In this document: one piece after another, positions 12,657-24,535 of the stretch | How positions within the stretch are numbered: position 1 is the stretch's first letter | Layout of the letters: every line of letters begins with the position of its first letter | Source: Leptobrachium leishanense | Lineage: Eukaryota; Chordata; Amphibia; Anura; Megophryidae | Assembly: GCA_009667805.1 (NCBI GenBank) | Contig: CM019064.1 | Span: 78,862,400 to 78,926,399, forward strand | Reading direction: 5' to 3' | Length of the DNA stretch: 64,000 nt | Position numbers and translations under genes: made by a program | The notes under the pieces: generated by a model | Told to the model about the DNA's origin: nothing | Seen by the model: the letters and a program-made list of their open reading frames with translations, nothing else | Databases searched by the model: none

Positions 12657-13350
12657 TTAATATATAAATTCCCTTTACTGTCATGATTCTGCCCCTGATT
12701 TGTAAAATAAGTAAATGAATAGGATGCAGCAATACCGTGCCTTACCACCTTACTTGTACAATAATTCTAAATAGCCATTTTAACTCTGCAAAAATATTAA
12801 AAGGAACAGTTTTGTTTTGACTATAACTCGGCTATGTATTTATACTTGCAAAGAAAACCCAAAATACATTTAAATAATCCGAGAAAATACTATAGTTACA
12901 CAATAACTGTTGTAATGCTACATCAGTCACTCCAAACTGTGTCGCCCACTCCATTTCGTAGTCTACAATGCATTCAAAACCATTAGGAGCAGAAATAACT
13001 AAAATACTAATATTTAACATTCGTTGCTGTTCCCTTTCTGTCTTAGATTTTGTTTTCTATCCTTCTTGAAATGCATTACACATTTGAAAAACATCATATT
13101 TCGTTTGGTGTCACTAAACTTTTTTTATCTTTTAAAATTTTTATTCAACTTAAAGGAAAGAAATTGGGACATATTGTGGATTGTTTTCATGCCACATGCC
13201 TCTTAGAGCCTTTTACAAAATTTTCAGAACTTATAGTGGTTAAAAAATAACGGTTGTCCTTCAAAATACATTGTTTTACATTCAGGGCTGGTTTCAATTT
13301 AAAAAAAAAATGCGGACCCGATTAGATCCTTCAGACCTTACTCAAGAATA

Positions 13351-13395
13351 TATATATATATATGTATGTACGTGTGTATATGCATATATATATAT
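13351..13395. repeat. (AT)n-rich microsatellite
   Basis: Two AT runs are separated by a TATGTATGTACGTGTGTATA stretch. The short open frame across it is an artefact. Confidence 0.85.
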
Positions 13396-15639
13396 TATTG
13401 CTGTTAGAGGGTATTCATTGGAAAATGGCACTTTGTATTCTAAGCTTCCATATGTTGCTGAGATTTTTAAAAAGTGTGTGTTCATTCATTTTTCTTTCGT
13501 CTGATGTTTTCTTTTGAAAGTGTTACTAAGAGTTGAGATCTCTTCAGATTAGAATAGTCATCAACATTTTATAGTTGTCTCCTAATCTGGCTTTTGATGC
13601 AGGATTATTGCTTTGTGTCTTCAAACCAACCAAACTCAAAATTTAAATAACAATTCATGACCATGGTGAGTGGAGTTTGAGGTTATTTTTAGATGTTTTT
13701 GTTGGGAGCAGTTATTTAATTTGCCCTTATTTCATTTGCTAATTTATAATATTTCATTTTTGTTTTTCTACGTGCATTTAATAATTTATATTTAATTTGC
13801 ATTCACAAATTATTGGTTTAACTCCATTTTTAAATCTCAAGCAAGCTCCCTGAATTTTACAGTTTTGATAACGTATGCAAGTTTTTTTAAATACAAACGA
13901 ATGCACACACGTTGAAACATGGTATATTAAAAGTGGATGCGTTTTTAACCACGCTTTAAATCCTGTAGTCCTGCTTCAATAGAATAGGGCTATTTTTTCC
14001 TATGTTCTACAATGCATTTCTGTTGAGACATTTTGCATGTATCCAAAGGCAAGATTAACCTTTTAACCTGAAAAAAAGAAAATTTTCTTCACATCCCTGT
14101 TTATTAAGTATAAAAAATAACTATTTGTGCAATAACTACTTGCCATGAAGATGGGTGCAGCTGATTAATGCCCTGACTACTAACACAGCACAAGATGAAC
14201 TCAGAAATGATGTACTTGTTTTTTGTTTTGTTTTTTTTTTGTTTCCTCAAGATTTTTTTCCTTTCCTTAAAACTTTTGAATAAGCTCAGTTCCCCCCAGT
14301 GTATGTGGTGTCTGACATTTTTAGCAGTATTTTATATTTTTGCTGTATTGCATTAAGTCTTAGATGTTTATAGAGCTTGTTTGTTATTCACGATCACAGA
14401 TTGAAGAAGAAAAATAAAAAAGGAAAAAAAATCCTCACAAAGACCCAACTGACCAAAAAAAGTGTCAATTTCTTTTTTTTTTATTTGTACACGTAGTTTT
14501 GAGAAACCCATGTTGTGTTGCTGTGATTTCTTATTTTGTAGCTTTTTCTTTCGTATTTGTTCAAACATATAGTACAAGTTTTTATGGCTGGCAACAGTGG
14601 GAATAGAGGTCCCGTCAGCAGAATGGCATTGTTTTGTCTTTGTTTGGGTAGCCATAAAATGTTTGTTCTCAGCACTGTACAACGGTCCCTATATGATATG
14701 GAGAAGCAATATCACTGTATGAATCTCACACAATGTATTATTATTATTATTATTCACTAGCACCCTAGGTGTGATAATTGAAGTAAATATCTTTTATACA
14801 AACACAGTTCATGGTTGTTTGTCATTCTTTAACAAAAAAATACTGTGTGGTCACTTCAGCAAACATTTACAATTGAGCAGAGATGTTGAGTACTGTGTGT
14901 TTTTACTTTTGTATATTCATTTAAAAGGGCACAGGTGATTGTAGGTATATTTATATTACAGTTTAAGTTGTATATGACTGTAAAAATGATCAATCAATGT
15001 TGTTTCTTCATATACACCTGCATTTTAGAGACTGAGAATGTGGGAAATAAGGAAAAAAATATCTAGTTATGAATGAAGTGCTATTTGTTGTACCATATAT
15101 GTTCGTCAATCATCATGTTGGTTAGTGTGTCTTTTATTTGAAATTCTGAATAATGCCCATGTTTGGTAAGTATATGACATTGATCGGAGTCTTAGGAAAA
15201 GACCTTGCCTACTACTAAGAAATGTAAAGGAAAATATTTCTAGACTTTCCCACAGTAGCAAACATTAGGGGAGACACTCCTATATTAAATGCACAAGTAA
15301 CAGAAAGAATAGTATAGTAAAAGGACATGAAACACATCCAAGGACAACTGTATACCTGGAATTCAGCAGTCAGGACTCTACGCAGTGTATAGATAAGTGC
15401 TTAATTGGATCTATGTCTAATCCATATTTCTTTACATGTGTAAATGTCCACTAAAAATCCAACTGTAGAGAAGAAAAGTTAGGAACAGACAAATTGTCGT
15501 AGAAAAAAATCTGAGCTAAACAAACTAAAGCCATCCAACTTAATACTGAAAACACTAACTGGACAATACCTAGTTCTAAGCTTCCTAGTAGGAAATGGGG
15601 GACACAGAGGTAGTTCTTGACAATTTGACCAGGTGCCAC

Positions 15640-16222
15640 CAGGGGTCCTGGATGCTGACCTTTCACTTGGGGTAGTCTGTGGGTCCTGGCATCGCTTGGT
15701 TGGCATTGGTGGTGTCGTGCTCTGATCCTAATCACCAGGTCCTTCCCCCAGCCAGGCTGGGCTTCCCAACTATGGCGTGGCCATGCTTGGCTGGGGGCAT
15801 GGAGCCAAGATGGTGTCAGAGGCTTGGGGATCGCCAATGATGCATTGGGGGCGTGGCTTGCATCCGCTAGGGACTCTCTGGGGCAAGCTGAGGGAAGGGC
15901 TTCCGCTCTTCAGGTAGCAGCCAATGGAGAGTGGGGGGGTGCCTGGCAACAGGTGTTGCTGGCTCACCTGCCTATAAATATGTTCACAAGGTCACTCACT
16001 ACACCTTTTGATATAGCATTGTTACCACGTCTTGCAGTGTCTCAAATAGCTCCTTTTATTCCTTCTACTTGTACCAGTGTTCCTTTGCTTGTTTTTGAAT
16101 GTTTCTTGCCACCTGCCCCAACCCTGACAGTTATTTGACCACTCTTGTGCCTCATCTTTTTGTACCTCGTTCTGGACTCTATTCTGCCTGAGCACTTCAA
16201 TTCCATCCTCCAGATCCTGTGA
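15640..16222 (+). mobile_element. Gypsy-2 5' LTR
   Basis: This stretch aligns by eye with the 3' LTR at 29503-30135. Shared blocks include GGTCCT-GC-T-GCTTGGT, GAGCCAAGATG, CTATAAATATGTTCA (a TATA box near 15972), CACCTTTTGATATA, TTGTACCTCGTTCTGGACTC and TATTCTGCCTG. The 3' edge is cut at GTGAC (16218-16222), where Gypsy-1 inserted; the final bases of this LTR resume at 23479. The left edge is diffuse, since the first roughly 130 bp of the 3' LTR are hard to match here. The two LTRs are clearly diverged, so the insertion is old. Confidence 0.75.
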
Positions 16223-17266
16223 CTTTTACGTCCTCAGCCCCCGCAGTGCTACCTGGGGGGTCTGGGCGCCCGGCGGCATCGCTGGCTGGCTGGCCGGGTG
16301 CCAGGAGTTAGAGATGGCCGATCGGCATCTGAGGGGGCAGGGCCTGGCGTGGTGACGCAGAGCCGCCGGCCTTAAGTACAGGGCGCGAGTCTTGCTTGTC
16401 GCCCTGACGTGGAGTAATTTTCCCGCATCGCCAGCTGACTCTTGAGACTGTCTCTGTGTATTTTGCATTCGTTGCCGATCTTATGCTTGCATGAGGACCT
16501 TGCTTTAGTTGATTGACCCGGAATACCCACTGACGATTCTTACGCTTAACCCCTGTGTGTATGTTTGTGTTTCATGCATAGGTTGTACCGCATGGTTTCA
16601 CTTGGGAGATCTGCCCTGCAGGTTGCTAATTTCATCAACCGATCAATCTGCCTAACGAGTACCGGGCCTTGCTCTACATTACCATGTATCGTCTCAGTAT
16701 GTGGGTCTGTCCTTCAGGTTACTAGATCGATCAACAGTTCTAGTTGCTTGTATAACGTCTGGTCTGTTTCTAAAGCATATCGCACGATCAATGATTGTAG
16801 GCCTGTCCTGCAGGTTGCTAAATATAACAGTCCTACAAGTTATCTGTTTAACACCAAGTCGAAGTACAAAAGCATAATCTGATTGTAGGCCTGCCCTGCA
16901 GGTTGTTGAATACAGTGAGTATTTACTCTATATGGTTGAGATCAAGTATATGAGTATTACCTCTGTTATCAATCCTGCACGTACCACAACCACTACTGGC
17001 ACCGATCTGAAACCTACTAATAATCACGCTTTTGTTGTACAAGTCTCAAGTCACTGTATACATTTGAATATAATTAATGTGTTTTCTCTCAGAGGTCTCT
17101 TGGTCACGAAACGATTTGAGGTGGAGTGGTATTTAGGGTTTTGTATTACCTCCCTGGGTGGGGATTATAGGTATTAGTCTTTTCTGGTTTGAAATTTCGT
17201 ATCAGAGAAATCTGTCCATAAAGATCCTAACACTGATCTGGGGTGAGCGCCATAGCGCATGTTACA
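16223..17266 (+). mobile_element. Gypsy-1 5' LTR
   Basis: It is a near copy of the 3' LTR (21619-23478 minus its insert), sharing CCTCAGCCCCCGCAG at the start and GGTGAGCGCCATAGCGCA at the end. In the 3' copy the LTR begins TGTTAC and ends GTAACA; here the start has mutated to TTTTAC and the end to GTTACA. The host pentamer GTGAC stands directly before it and again after the 3' LTR. Confidence 0.85.
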
Positions 17267-17283
17267 TTACGTCAGGGCCAAAC

Positions 17284-18245
17284 ATGGATCAGACAGATTT
17301 ATCTGTACTTATGTCAAGACTTGGTGATATTATCACAAAACAGGAGGAGCAGGACCATCGCATGGACCAGTTTGCTCAGGCTTTGGGTTTAATTATGAAT
17401 CAGACTAACAAAGCCTCTCTACCTCCTTCTCCTGCGATAAACATGGCCTCTCAAGCAGTGTCTGTTTCCTCCTTGATTGCTGCTGAGGCATCTCCTGTGA
17501 GTCTGAAAACACCCATATGTTTTAATGGGAATTCTGGTTCTTGCAGAGGGTTTGTTACCCAAATCGACATTATGTTTGAACTTAACCCAGGGATGTGTCC
17601 CCACAGATGGAGCAAAAGGTGGGTTATGTTATTAACTACCTAACCGAGAAAGCTCTGCTTTGGGCGGCGACTCTGTGGGAGTTAAAGAAACCAGTGGTGT
17701 ATAATTATACAGAATTTATGGCAGATCTTAGGCACACTTTTGATCCTGCTAGGCGGGCAACTGGTGCTGCCAGGAAACTGTGGCGTAAAACTCAGGGCAA
17801 CCGCCGAGTTGCGGATTACGCCATAGAATTCAAGACTGTGGCTGCTGAATTACAATGGTCTAATGATGTACTTACTACGGCATTTCTGGAGGGAATCTCT
17901 GATACACTTATGTACGAGTTAGCTCCTATGTCGCTACCCGAGGCGCTGGATGATTTGATTGACTATTGCATAGCCCTCGATGATCAAATTCATGACAGGA
18001 GGTCTGGCCGTAGTAAGTCTCGCAAACCCTCCCAAGGTACCCCTTGTACCCCTAGGATGGCTCACAATATCTCTCCTCCTAGGGTGGTATCTGCTGAACC
18101 CGAACCTATGCAGTTAGGCCGATCAAGTATCTCAGGGGAGGAGAGACAATACTGCCTCAAGGAAGGCTAAGGCTTGTGTTTCTACTGTGCAGACAAGGGA
18201 CATTTCCGGTTACAATGCCCCAAACGACCGAAAAAATCTGCTATG
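17284..18245 (+). pseudogene. Gypsy-1 gag, frameshifted
   Basis: The reading frame opens at ATG 17284, 17 bp after the LTR, with MDQTDLSVLMSRLGDII, a coiled N-terminus typical of frog and fish Gypsy Gag. It shifts frame near 17610, continues as a capsid-like segment (TEFMADLRHTFDPARRA; YAIEFKTVAAELQW), meets a stop near 18168, and then shows a CCHC zinc knuckle (CFYCADKGHFRLQC, about 18176-18217). Gag would form the intracellular particle and package the element RNA. At least one frameshift and one stop make it non-functional. No env-like frame is seen. Confidence 0.85.
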
Positions 18246-18349
18246 TCGGGAAACGAGCATGCCTAGAATCCTCTGAGAAACAGGTTCTAGGTACTACTAT
18301 AGTGTCTCGTTTCCAGTAAGAAAAAGAAAAAAAAAGATCTTGTATGGTG

Positions 18350-21300
18350 GTTCCAGTGTCAGTAGCTTGGGAGAAGTTCAAGTTTGACACTGAGGCACTA
18401 ATTGATTCTGGTTCTGCAGGAAATTTCCTGGATTCTGGGTTTGCTGCCATTCACCAGGTGCTTTTGGTGGAGAGAAGTTCCTCTCCTCATTGAAAGTACT
18501 GATGGCAAGAGACTACTGAGACCTCATGTTACTCATGATACTATCCCTATCTCCTCCTGCACAGGTATCTTCCACAAAGAGAAGATACAATTTCAAATAA
18601 TAGAATCACCCACGGTGCCTATTGTCTTGGGCTATCCATGGTTAGCAAAGCATAACCCACTCTTGAACTGAACTGAGGGGGAATTGAGCCATGAGGATCC
18701 AAGTGTTGGTCCAAGTGCCTGGGAATGAGTGCTGTGGTGGGTAGTCTGAATGTGGCCACAGCTCCTCCACTGTCTGAGTTACCCAAGTGGTATACCGACC
18801 TCAAAGAGGTCTTTGACAAAGGGAGGTCTGTAATCTTGCCTCCACACAGACCCTATGATTGTGCCATAGACCTGTTACCAGGTACCATGCCTCCAAAGGG
18901 ACAGGTCTACCCACTCTCTCAGAAAGAGAATGACATTATGGAGGAATACATACACGAAAATCTGGAACGTGGGTTCAATCGCCGCTCTTCCTCTCCTGCG
19001 GGAGCAGGGTTCTTCGTATCAAAAAAAGAGGGTGATTTGAGACCATGCATTGACTATAGAGGGTTAAACAGAATTACTATACGTAATGCATACCCTATTC
19101 CTTTTGATATCTGAATTATTTGACTGCTTAAAGGTGCCAATATCTATACGAAATTGGACCTACAAGGTGCTTATAATTTAGTAAGAGTCAAAAAAGATCA
19201 TGAGTGGAAGACTGCTTTCAATACGAGAAGTTGCCACTATGAATACCTTGTCATGCCATTTGGGTTTTGTAATGCGCCAGCAGTCTTCCAAGATTTTATT
19301 ACTGTTGTCTTCAGGGACTTTTTACAAGTCTTCATCATAGTCTATTTGGACAACATTCTGATTTACTCTCCTGATGTGGAGACACACCATGTTCCTGTGC
19401 GTACAGTGTTGCAAAGATTGCTGGAAAACAAATTGTACTGCAAATTAGAAAAATGTCTGTTCGACGTAACCTCTGTCCACTTCCTGGGTTACATAATCAC
19501 GCCAAAGGGCTTTGAGATGGCCCCTCATAAATTGTCTGCCATCAAGGAATGGCCGTTACTCCAGGGGTTAAAAGCCATACAAAGATTTATGGGGTTTACG
19601 AATTACTACAGGAGATTCATCAAAGGTTTCTCATCTGTAGTAGCCCCCATTACAGCCATGACCAAGAAGGGTGCTCAGAATCAGGTTTGGAGCACTCAGG
19701 CTATGCAGGCTTTTGAGGCATTCAAAGATGCGTTCATCACAGCACCTATACTGCGACATCCAGAGCCAGGTTTGCCGTTTCAGTTGGAAGTAGACGCATC
19801 CAAGATTGGGATAGGTGCAGTCCTGTCCCAGAGAGGAAATCCTGAGGGACCGTTACATCCATACAGGTTCTTCTCCAGGAAGATGACATCTGCAGATGAA
19901 ATTACGATATAGGCAATAGAGAATTGCTAGCTGTCATAGCAGCTCTTAAAGAGTGGCACTACTTGCTGGAGGGTACCAAAGATCCTGTAATCATAATCAC
20001 AGATCATAAAAACCTTGTATATATGGGAGATGAGAAACATCTGAATGCTAGACCGGCAAGGTGGTCCTTGTTCCAGTCCAGCTTTAATTTCTTGCTGACC
20101 TATCGTCCAGGTTCAAAAAACACCAAGGCTGATGCTTTGTCTTGACAGTTTGAGTCATACGAACAACACACGTTTGGCCAAAGTCCTATCATTCCTCAAG
20201 AAAGGATCCTAGGTACCACTCTTCTTATTGTGTCTTCTCCACTGTTGGAGAGATTACAGGCCGTACAAGGTACAGCTCCAGCCGAAAGACCTCCTGGTAA
20301 ACTCTTTGTGCCTGAAGAGGAAAGAATACAGGTTATGATGGTCTATCATGATTCTAAGCCTTTTGGGCATATGGGTATAACAAAAACCCTACCTACACTT
20401 AAAAAGAAGTTCTGGTGGGCAGGTATGCAAAGGGATGTTAAGGAATATATAGCTACTTGTGAAGCATGCTGTAGAAGCAAAAATCCCAAGATCTTACCCA
20501 TTGGTCTGTTACAACCATTGCCGGTTCCTGAAAGACCATGGGCCCACTTATCCGTGGAGTTCATTACTGATTTGCCAATGTCCCAGGGTAATACAGTGAT
20601 CCTTACCGTTGTGGACAGGTTCTCGAAATGGTGCATTTTGTGCCTCTTGACAAACTGCCATCCGCCAGTGAATTGGTCTTTGTCCAGAACATAGTCAGGC
20701 TCCATGGGGTTCCTCTGGGAATTGTGTCCGACAGAGGGACCCAGTTTGTGTCTCGATTTTTGGAGAGGTTTTTGTGACAACCTGGGCATTGAACTAAGCT
20801 TCTCCTCTGCCTACCATCCTCAGACTAATGGGGCAGCAGAGAAAGCCAACCAAAATGTTGAACAATACCTGAGATGTTTCGTTTCTGAAAAACAGGATGA
20901 GTGGTCAGATCTTTTTCCATGGGCCGAGGATGCCCTCAATAATTCAGTCAGTGACACTACAGGCCACTCACCTTTTCATACAGTGTATGGATATGATCCT
21001 CCCATGCTCCCCTCTGAATTTCAAGGGACCGCATTGCCTGCTCTGGATGAGCATTTAGACTCATTAAAAGGGACATGGGAGAAAGTGAAGGAAATTATGG
21101 AGACCAATATTAAAAAAACAAAAAGAGAAGGCTGGCAAACGGAGAAGTGCTGCCCCAGTGCATACTGTGGGGATAGAGTTTGGCTTTCCACTAGGAACAT
21201 TAAACTCCTGGTTCCTTCAATGAAGATGGCCCCCAGATATATTGACCCTTACAAGGTTCTGCACGGAGTTAACCCAGTGTCTTATGCCTTGGCATTACCC

Positions 21301-21600
21301 CCACATTTACACATTCATAATGTGTTTCATGTTAGCCTCCTGAAGCCTCTTACATGTAATAGGTATACAAGGGTTAGTGTTCCTACTCCACCTGTTCAGT
21401 CCCAAGGTGAGGAGGAGTACGAAGTTCGTGCCATCCTGAAGTCCTGTGTGGTCCGGGGTGTTGTCCAATACCTTGTAGGTTGGGAGGGCTATGGTCCTGA
21501 GGATAGGGCTTGGTTGCCAGCCAGCGAAATCCATGTGCCTCGTTTGGTTCGCCAATTTCATGCGGCCCATCCCTCTGCGCCTGGTGGTCGTCCTGAGGCC
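18350..21600 (+). pseudogene. Gypsy-1 pol: protease, RT, RNase H, integrase, chromodomain
   Basis: Domains come in Ty3/Gypsy order. Protease has LIDSGSAGNFLD near 18400. Reverse transcriptase has FGFCNAPAVFQDF and the active-site box YLDN at 19343-19354. RNase H has LEVDASKIGIGAVLSQ and ends [14 protein letters not shown]. Integrase has the zinc-binding HMGITKTLPTLKKKFWW with CEAC, then PWAHLSVEFITDLP and YHPQTNGAAEKANQ. A chromodomain (QYLVGWEGYGPEDRAWLP, near 21460-21520) places it among chromoviruses. Breaks occur near 18450, 18670, 19114-19154, 19912, 20145 and 20694. The RT box has Asn for the usual second Asp and the first integrase catalytic Asp appears as Glu (20557-20559). It is inactive. 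Confidence 0.9.
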
Positions 21601-21618
21601 AACTGGACGGGGGGTTCT

Positions 21619-23478
21619 GTTACATCCTCAGCCCCCGCAGCGCTACCTGGGGGACTGGGTGCCTGGCGGCATCGCTGGCTGGCCGGGTGCCAGGAGTTAG
21701 AGATGGCCGATCGGCATCTGAGGGGGCGGGGCCTGGCGTGGTGACGCGGAGCCACTGGCCTTAAGTACAGGACGTGAGTCTTGCTCGTCGCCCTGACGTG
21801 GAGTAATTTTCCCGCATTGTCAGCGGACTCTTGTGACTGTTTCTGTGTATCTTGCATTCATTGCCGATCTTATGCTTGTATGAGGACCTTACTTTAGTTG
21901 ATTGACCCGGAATACCCACTGACGATTCTTACGCTTAACCCCTGTGTGTATGTTTGTTTCATGCATATGTTGTACCGCATGGTTTCACTTGGGAGATCTG
22001 CCCTGCAGGTTGCTAATTTCATCAACCGATCGATCTGCCTATTGAGTACCGGGCTTTGCTCTACATTATCATGTGTCGTCTCAGTATGTGGGCCTGTCCT
22101 TCAGGTTACTAGATCAATCAACAGTTCTAATTGCTTGTACGTCTGGTCTGTTTCTGAAGCATGAATACAGTTGGACGTCAGTCCTGTGTGAGCGCACACT
22201 TTTAGCTTAATAGTGTTAATCACCTCTTATTTGTTTATAAAAAACACTTATCTTATAATGTTGTTCTCGAGGGGTAGACCTATCATGGGTTCAAACCCTA
22301 CAGTATAAATGAATAAAATAGAAACATATGGTGCAATATTGTTTGTACATTAGCAATAGTAGAGAATGTTTTCACAAGTTTTCACTCACAAAGGAGGAGC
22401 CTCAGTGTGGCTCAAGTAGTGGACCTTCTGACCTCTTATGGGGGGGTCACGCCCAACTCCTGGAGTCTTCTAGTGCTTTTAGTCTCACCAGTCAATCAAC
22501 TTCTTACTTTAAAGAGAAAGAGCGGAAAAAACCTCCATTGCGCAGATATACTCTTAATTAAAATGTTTAGGAGATATTAGTATGTACTCACACTTTTCTG
22601 AGCCTCTACAATAAGTGGCTCCGTATCAAGGCGTAGAGTGAGTTCCAAATCAGGGGAAAATGCTGCACCAATATTGCACCATATGTTTCAATTTTATTCA
22701 TTTATACTGTAGGGTTTGAACCCATGGTAGGTCTACCCCTCGAACAACATTATAAGATAAGTGTTTTTATAAACAAATAACAGAGGTGATTAACACTATT
22801 AAGCTAAAAGCGTGTGCTCACACAGGACTGACGCCCAACTGTATTCTGGCTTTTATTCCGTGTATGGGGTGCACGTGGGTGTTTGTAGCAGCACAAAAGT
22901 ATAATACTACCGGTTTATAGTGACTTAGCGCCAACTATTCACTCTTTGCCCTTGTGGGCTACCGATACAATACTGTTTCTGAAGCATATCGCACGATCTA
23001 TGATTGTAGGCGTTCCTGCAGATTGCTAAATATATCGGTCCTACAAGTTATCTTTTTAACACCAAGTCGAAGTACAAAAGCATAATCTCTGATTGTAGGC
23101 CTGCCCTGCAGGTTGCCGAATACAGTGAGTATTTACTCTATATGGTTGAGATCAAGTATATGAGTATTACCTCTGTTATCAATCCTGCATTCACCACAAC
23201 CATTACTGGTACTGATCTGAAACCTACTAATAATCACGCTTTTGTTGTACAAGTCTCAAGTCACTGTATCCATTTGAATATAGTTAATGTGTTTTGCTCA
23301 GCGGTCTCTTTGTCACGAAACGATTTGAGGCTGAGTGGTATCTAGGGTTTTGTATTACCTCCCTGGCTTGGGATTATAGGTATTAGTCTTTTCTGGTTTG
23401 AAATTTCGTATCAGAGAAATCTGTCCATAAAGATCCTAACAACGCTGATCCGGGGTGAGCGCCATAGCGCACGTAACA
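21619..23478 (+). mobile_element. Gypsy-1 3' LTR, interrupted by an insertion
   Basis: The LTR starts TGTTAC after a purine-rich tract (GGACGGGGGG) and ends GTAACA, giving the TG...CA inverted ends. It contains an 810-bp foldback element at 22163-22972. Without that insert and its 15-bp duplication it is about 1.03 kb, like the 5' LTR. GTGAC at 23479-23483 repeats the pentamer at 16218-16222 and marks the Gypsy-1 target site. Confidence 0.9.
22163..22972. mobile_element. Foldback element with 15-bp target duplication
   Basis: CTGTTTCTGAAGCAT occurs at 22148-22162 and again at 22973-22987, and the intact 5' LTR has this region once. The 810 bp between begin GAATACAGTTGG and hold two inverted arms of about 185 bp (about 22163-22347 and 22670-22848), separated by about 320 bp. 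About 120 bp of unpaired sequence follows the right arm, ending CCGATACAATA. No transposase frame is seen. The 15-bp duplication fits target-primed retroposition better than most DNA transposons, while the arms look like a foldback element. Confidence 0.8.
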
Positions 23479-23483
23479 GTGAC

Positions 23484-24535
23484 AGAACGCTATAGCCAAA
23501 CTATGCAACCGGCCGAAATGGCAGAAGTCATAACCAACCTGACCAATCCGGTAACTGCGCTATCTCTCCAGGAGATGCAGAATGAACGTCAAGTTCAGGC
23601 TCCTCCTCCCAAACTGCCACCACCTTATGCACCTGTTATGGAGCCCAATCCAGTACTTCCCCCAGCTGGGGCTGCACCATCACCAGAACCACAGGTTCCC
23701 CTACCCAAACGTTTTGATGGTGATCACACTAAGTTTGATACCTTTCTATTAGATTGTCACCTTCTGTTCACATTAAAGCCTCACACATACAACTGACTTT
23801 ATCAGAGTCCCTACTGCCATTACACTCCTGGGAGGGGAGCTAAGAGATGCGCCCATGCCTTGCTTCACAACCAGGACCCAGCCTTGGAGACCTAGGCCTC
23901 TTTTGTGTTTGTCTTAGAAGAGATATACAAAGATCTCCACCGATGCACCACCGCTATTACCGCCATCCGCTCCTTGAAACAAGGGCAAGGGCACCTCCCA
24001 GTGGAGGACTATGTCACCTCTTTCCGCCAATACCCTTGTGGCACTGCTTGAATGTATTGGCACTAATAAATCAATTCTGCCTCTGTTTGGCCGACCACCT
24101 TAAAGATAAATTGGCGAGGGTCGGTACTCGTCACTGGTTTGACATGTTTGTTGATTTTTGTATCCAAGCGGATCACGATATAGGGAGAGATGTCAAAAAA
24201 GAGCTACCGTTGTCCATTTTGTTCCCGCTCCATGTCCGGTTCCCTCCATTGAAGCACCCTCCACTGCCTTGGTACCTACAAGCGATACTAACCTTCCCAA
24301 AAAGCCAATGCAGATCGGCCTGGTCAATGAACACCTTCCTCGGGAAGAACTAGAACACCACCGTAGACTTCGGCTCTGTCTGTATTGCGGAGGTGCCAAT
24401 CATATTGTCCATACCAAACCAACCTCAAATAGCAATAAGAATAATCCCTGTCTCTTTCATCTCACCACCACTACCCAAAAAAGCTGCTCCTCATCTGCTT
24501 CTCCCCATTTCGTTGCAGTGGCACCAGATGTCGGT
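23484..24535 (+). pseudogene. Gypsy-2 gag, heavily broken
   Basis: Just after the rejoined end of the Gypsy-2 LTR (GTGACA) comes a Gag-like frame: AEMAEVITNLTNPVTALSLQ, then a Pro-rich stretch and PLPKRFDGDHTKFDTFLLDC. It breaks at 23796. A later fragment carries a knuckle-like CLYCGGANHI (near 24375-24405) in another frame. The family is the frog/fish Gypsy group with retained Sushi-like Gag, but distinct from Gypsy-1. Several frame changes make it dead. Confidence 0.75.

Larger units (their letters stand above)
3740..15300 (+). other. CUX1: Probable long CUX1 3' UTR and flanking sequence
   Basis: Directly after the stop codon comes 11.5 kb of AT-rich DNA with few and mostly small repeats: hAT MITE at 6271, piggyBac-like MITEs at 6725 and 12319, hairpins at 7135 and 11691. 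It has no exon that I recognise. Candidate polyadenylation signals AATAAA occur at 4055-4060 and again near 5064 and 7732. Mammalian CUX1 is known for a 3' UTR of several kilobases, so much of this stretch may be UTR. The true cleavage site cannot be fixed by eye. Open frames in this stretch, including 9686-9982, look spurious. Confidence 0.4.

Noticed and set aside
16565..17177. Open frames within Gypsy-1 LTRs (also 21898-22164 and 23142-23345)
   Set aside because: They repeat in both LTRs because the LTRs are copies; there is no protein similarity.
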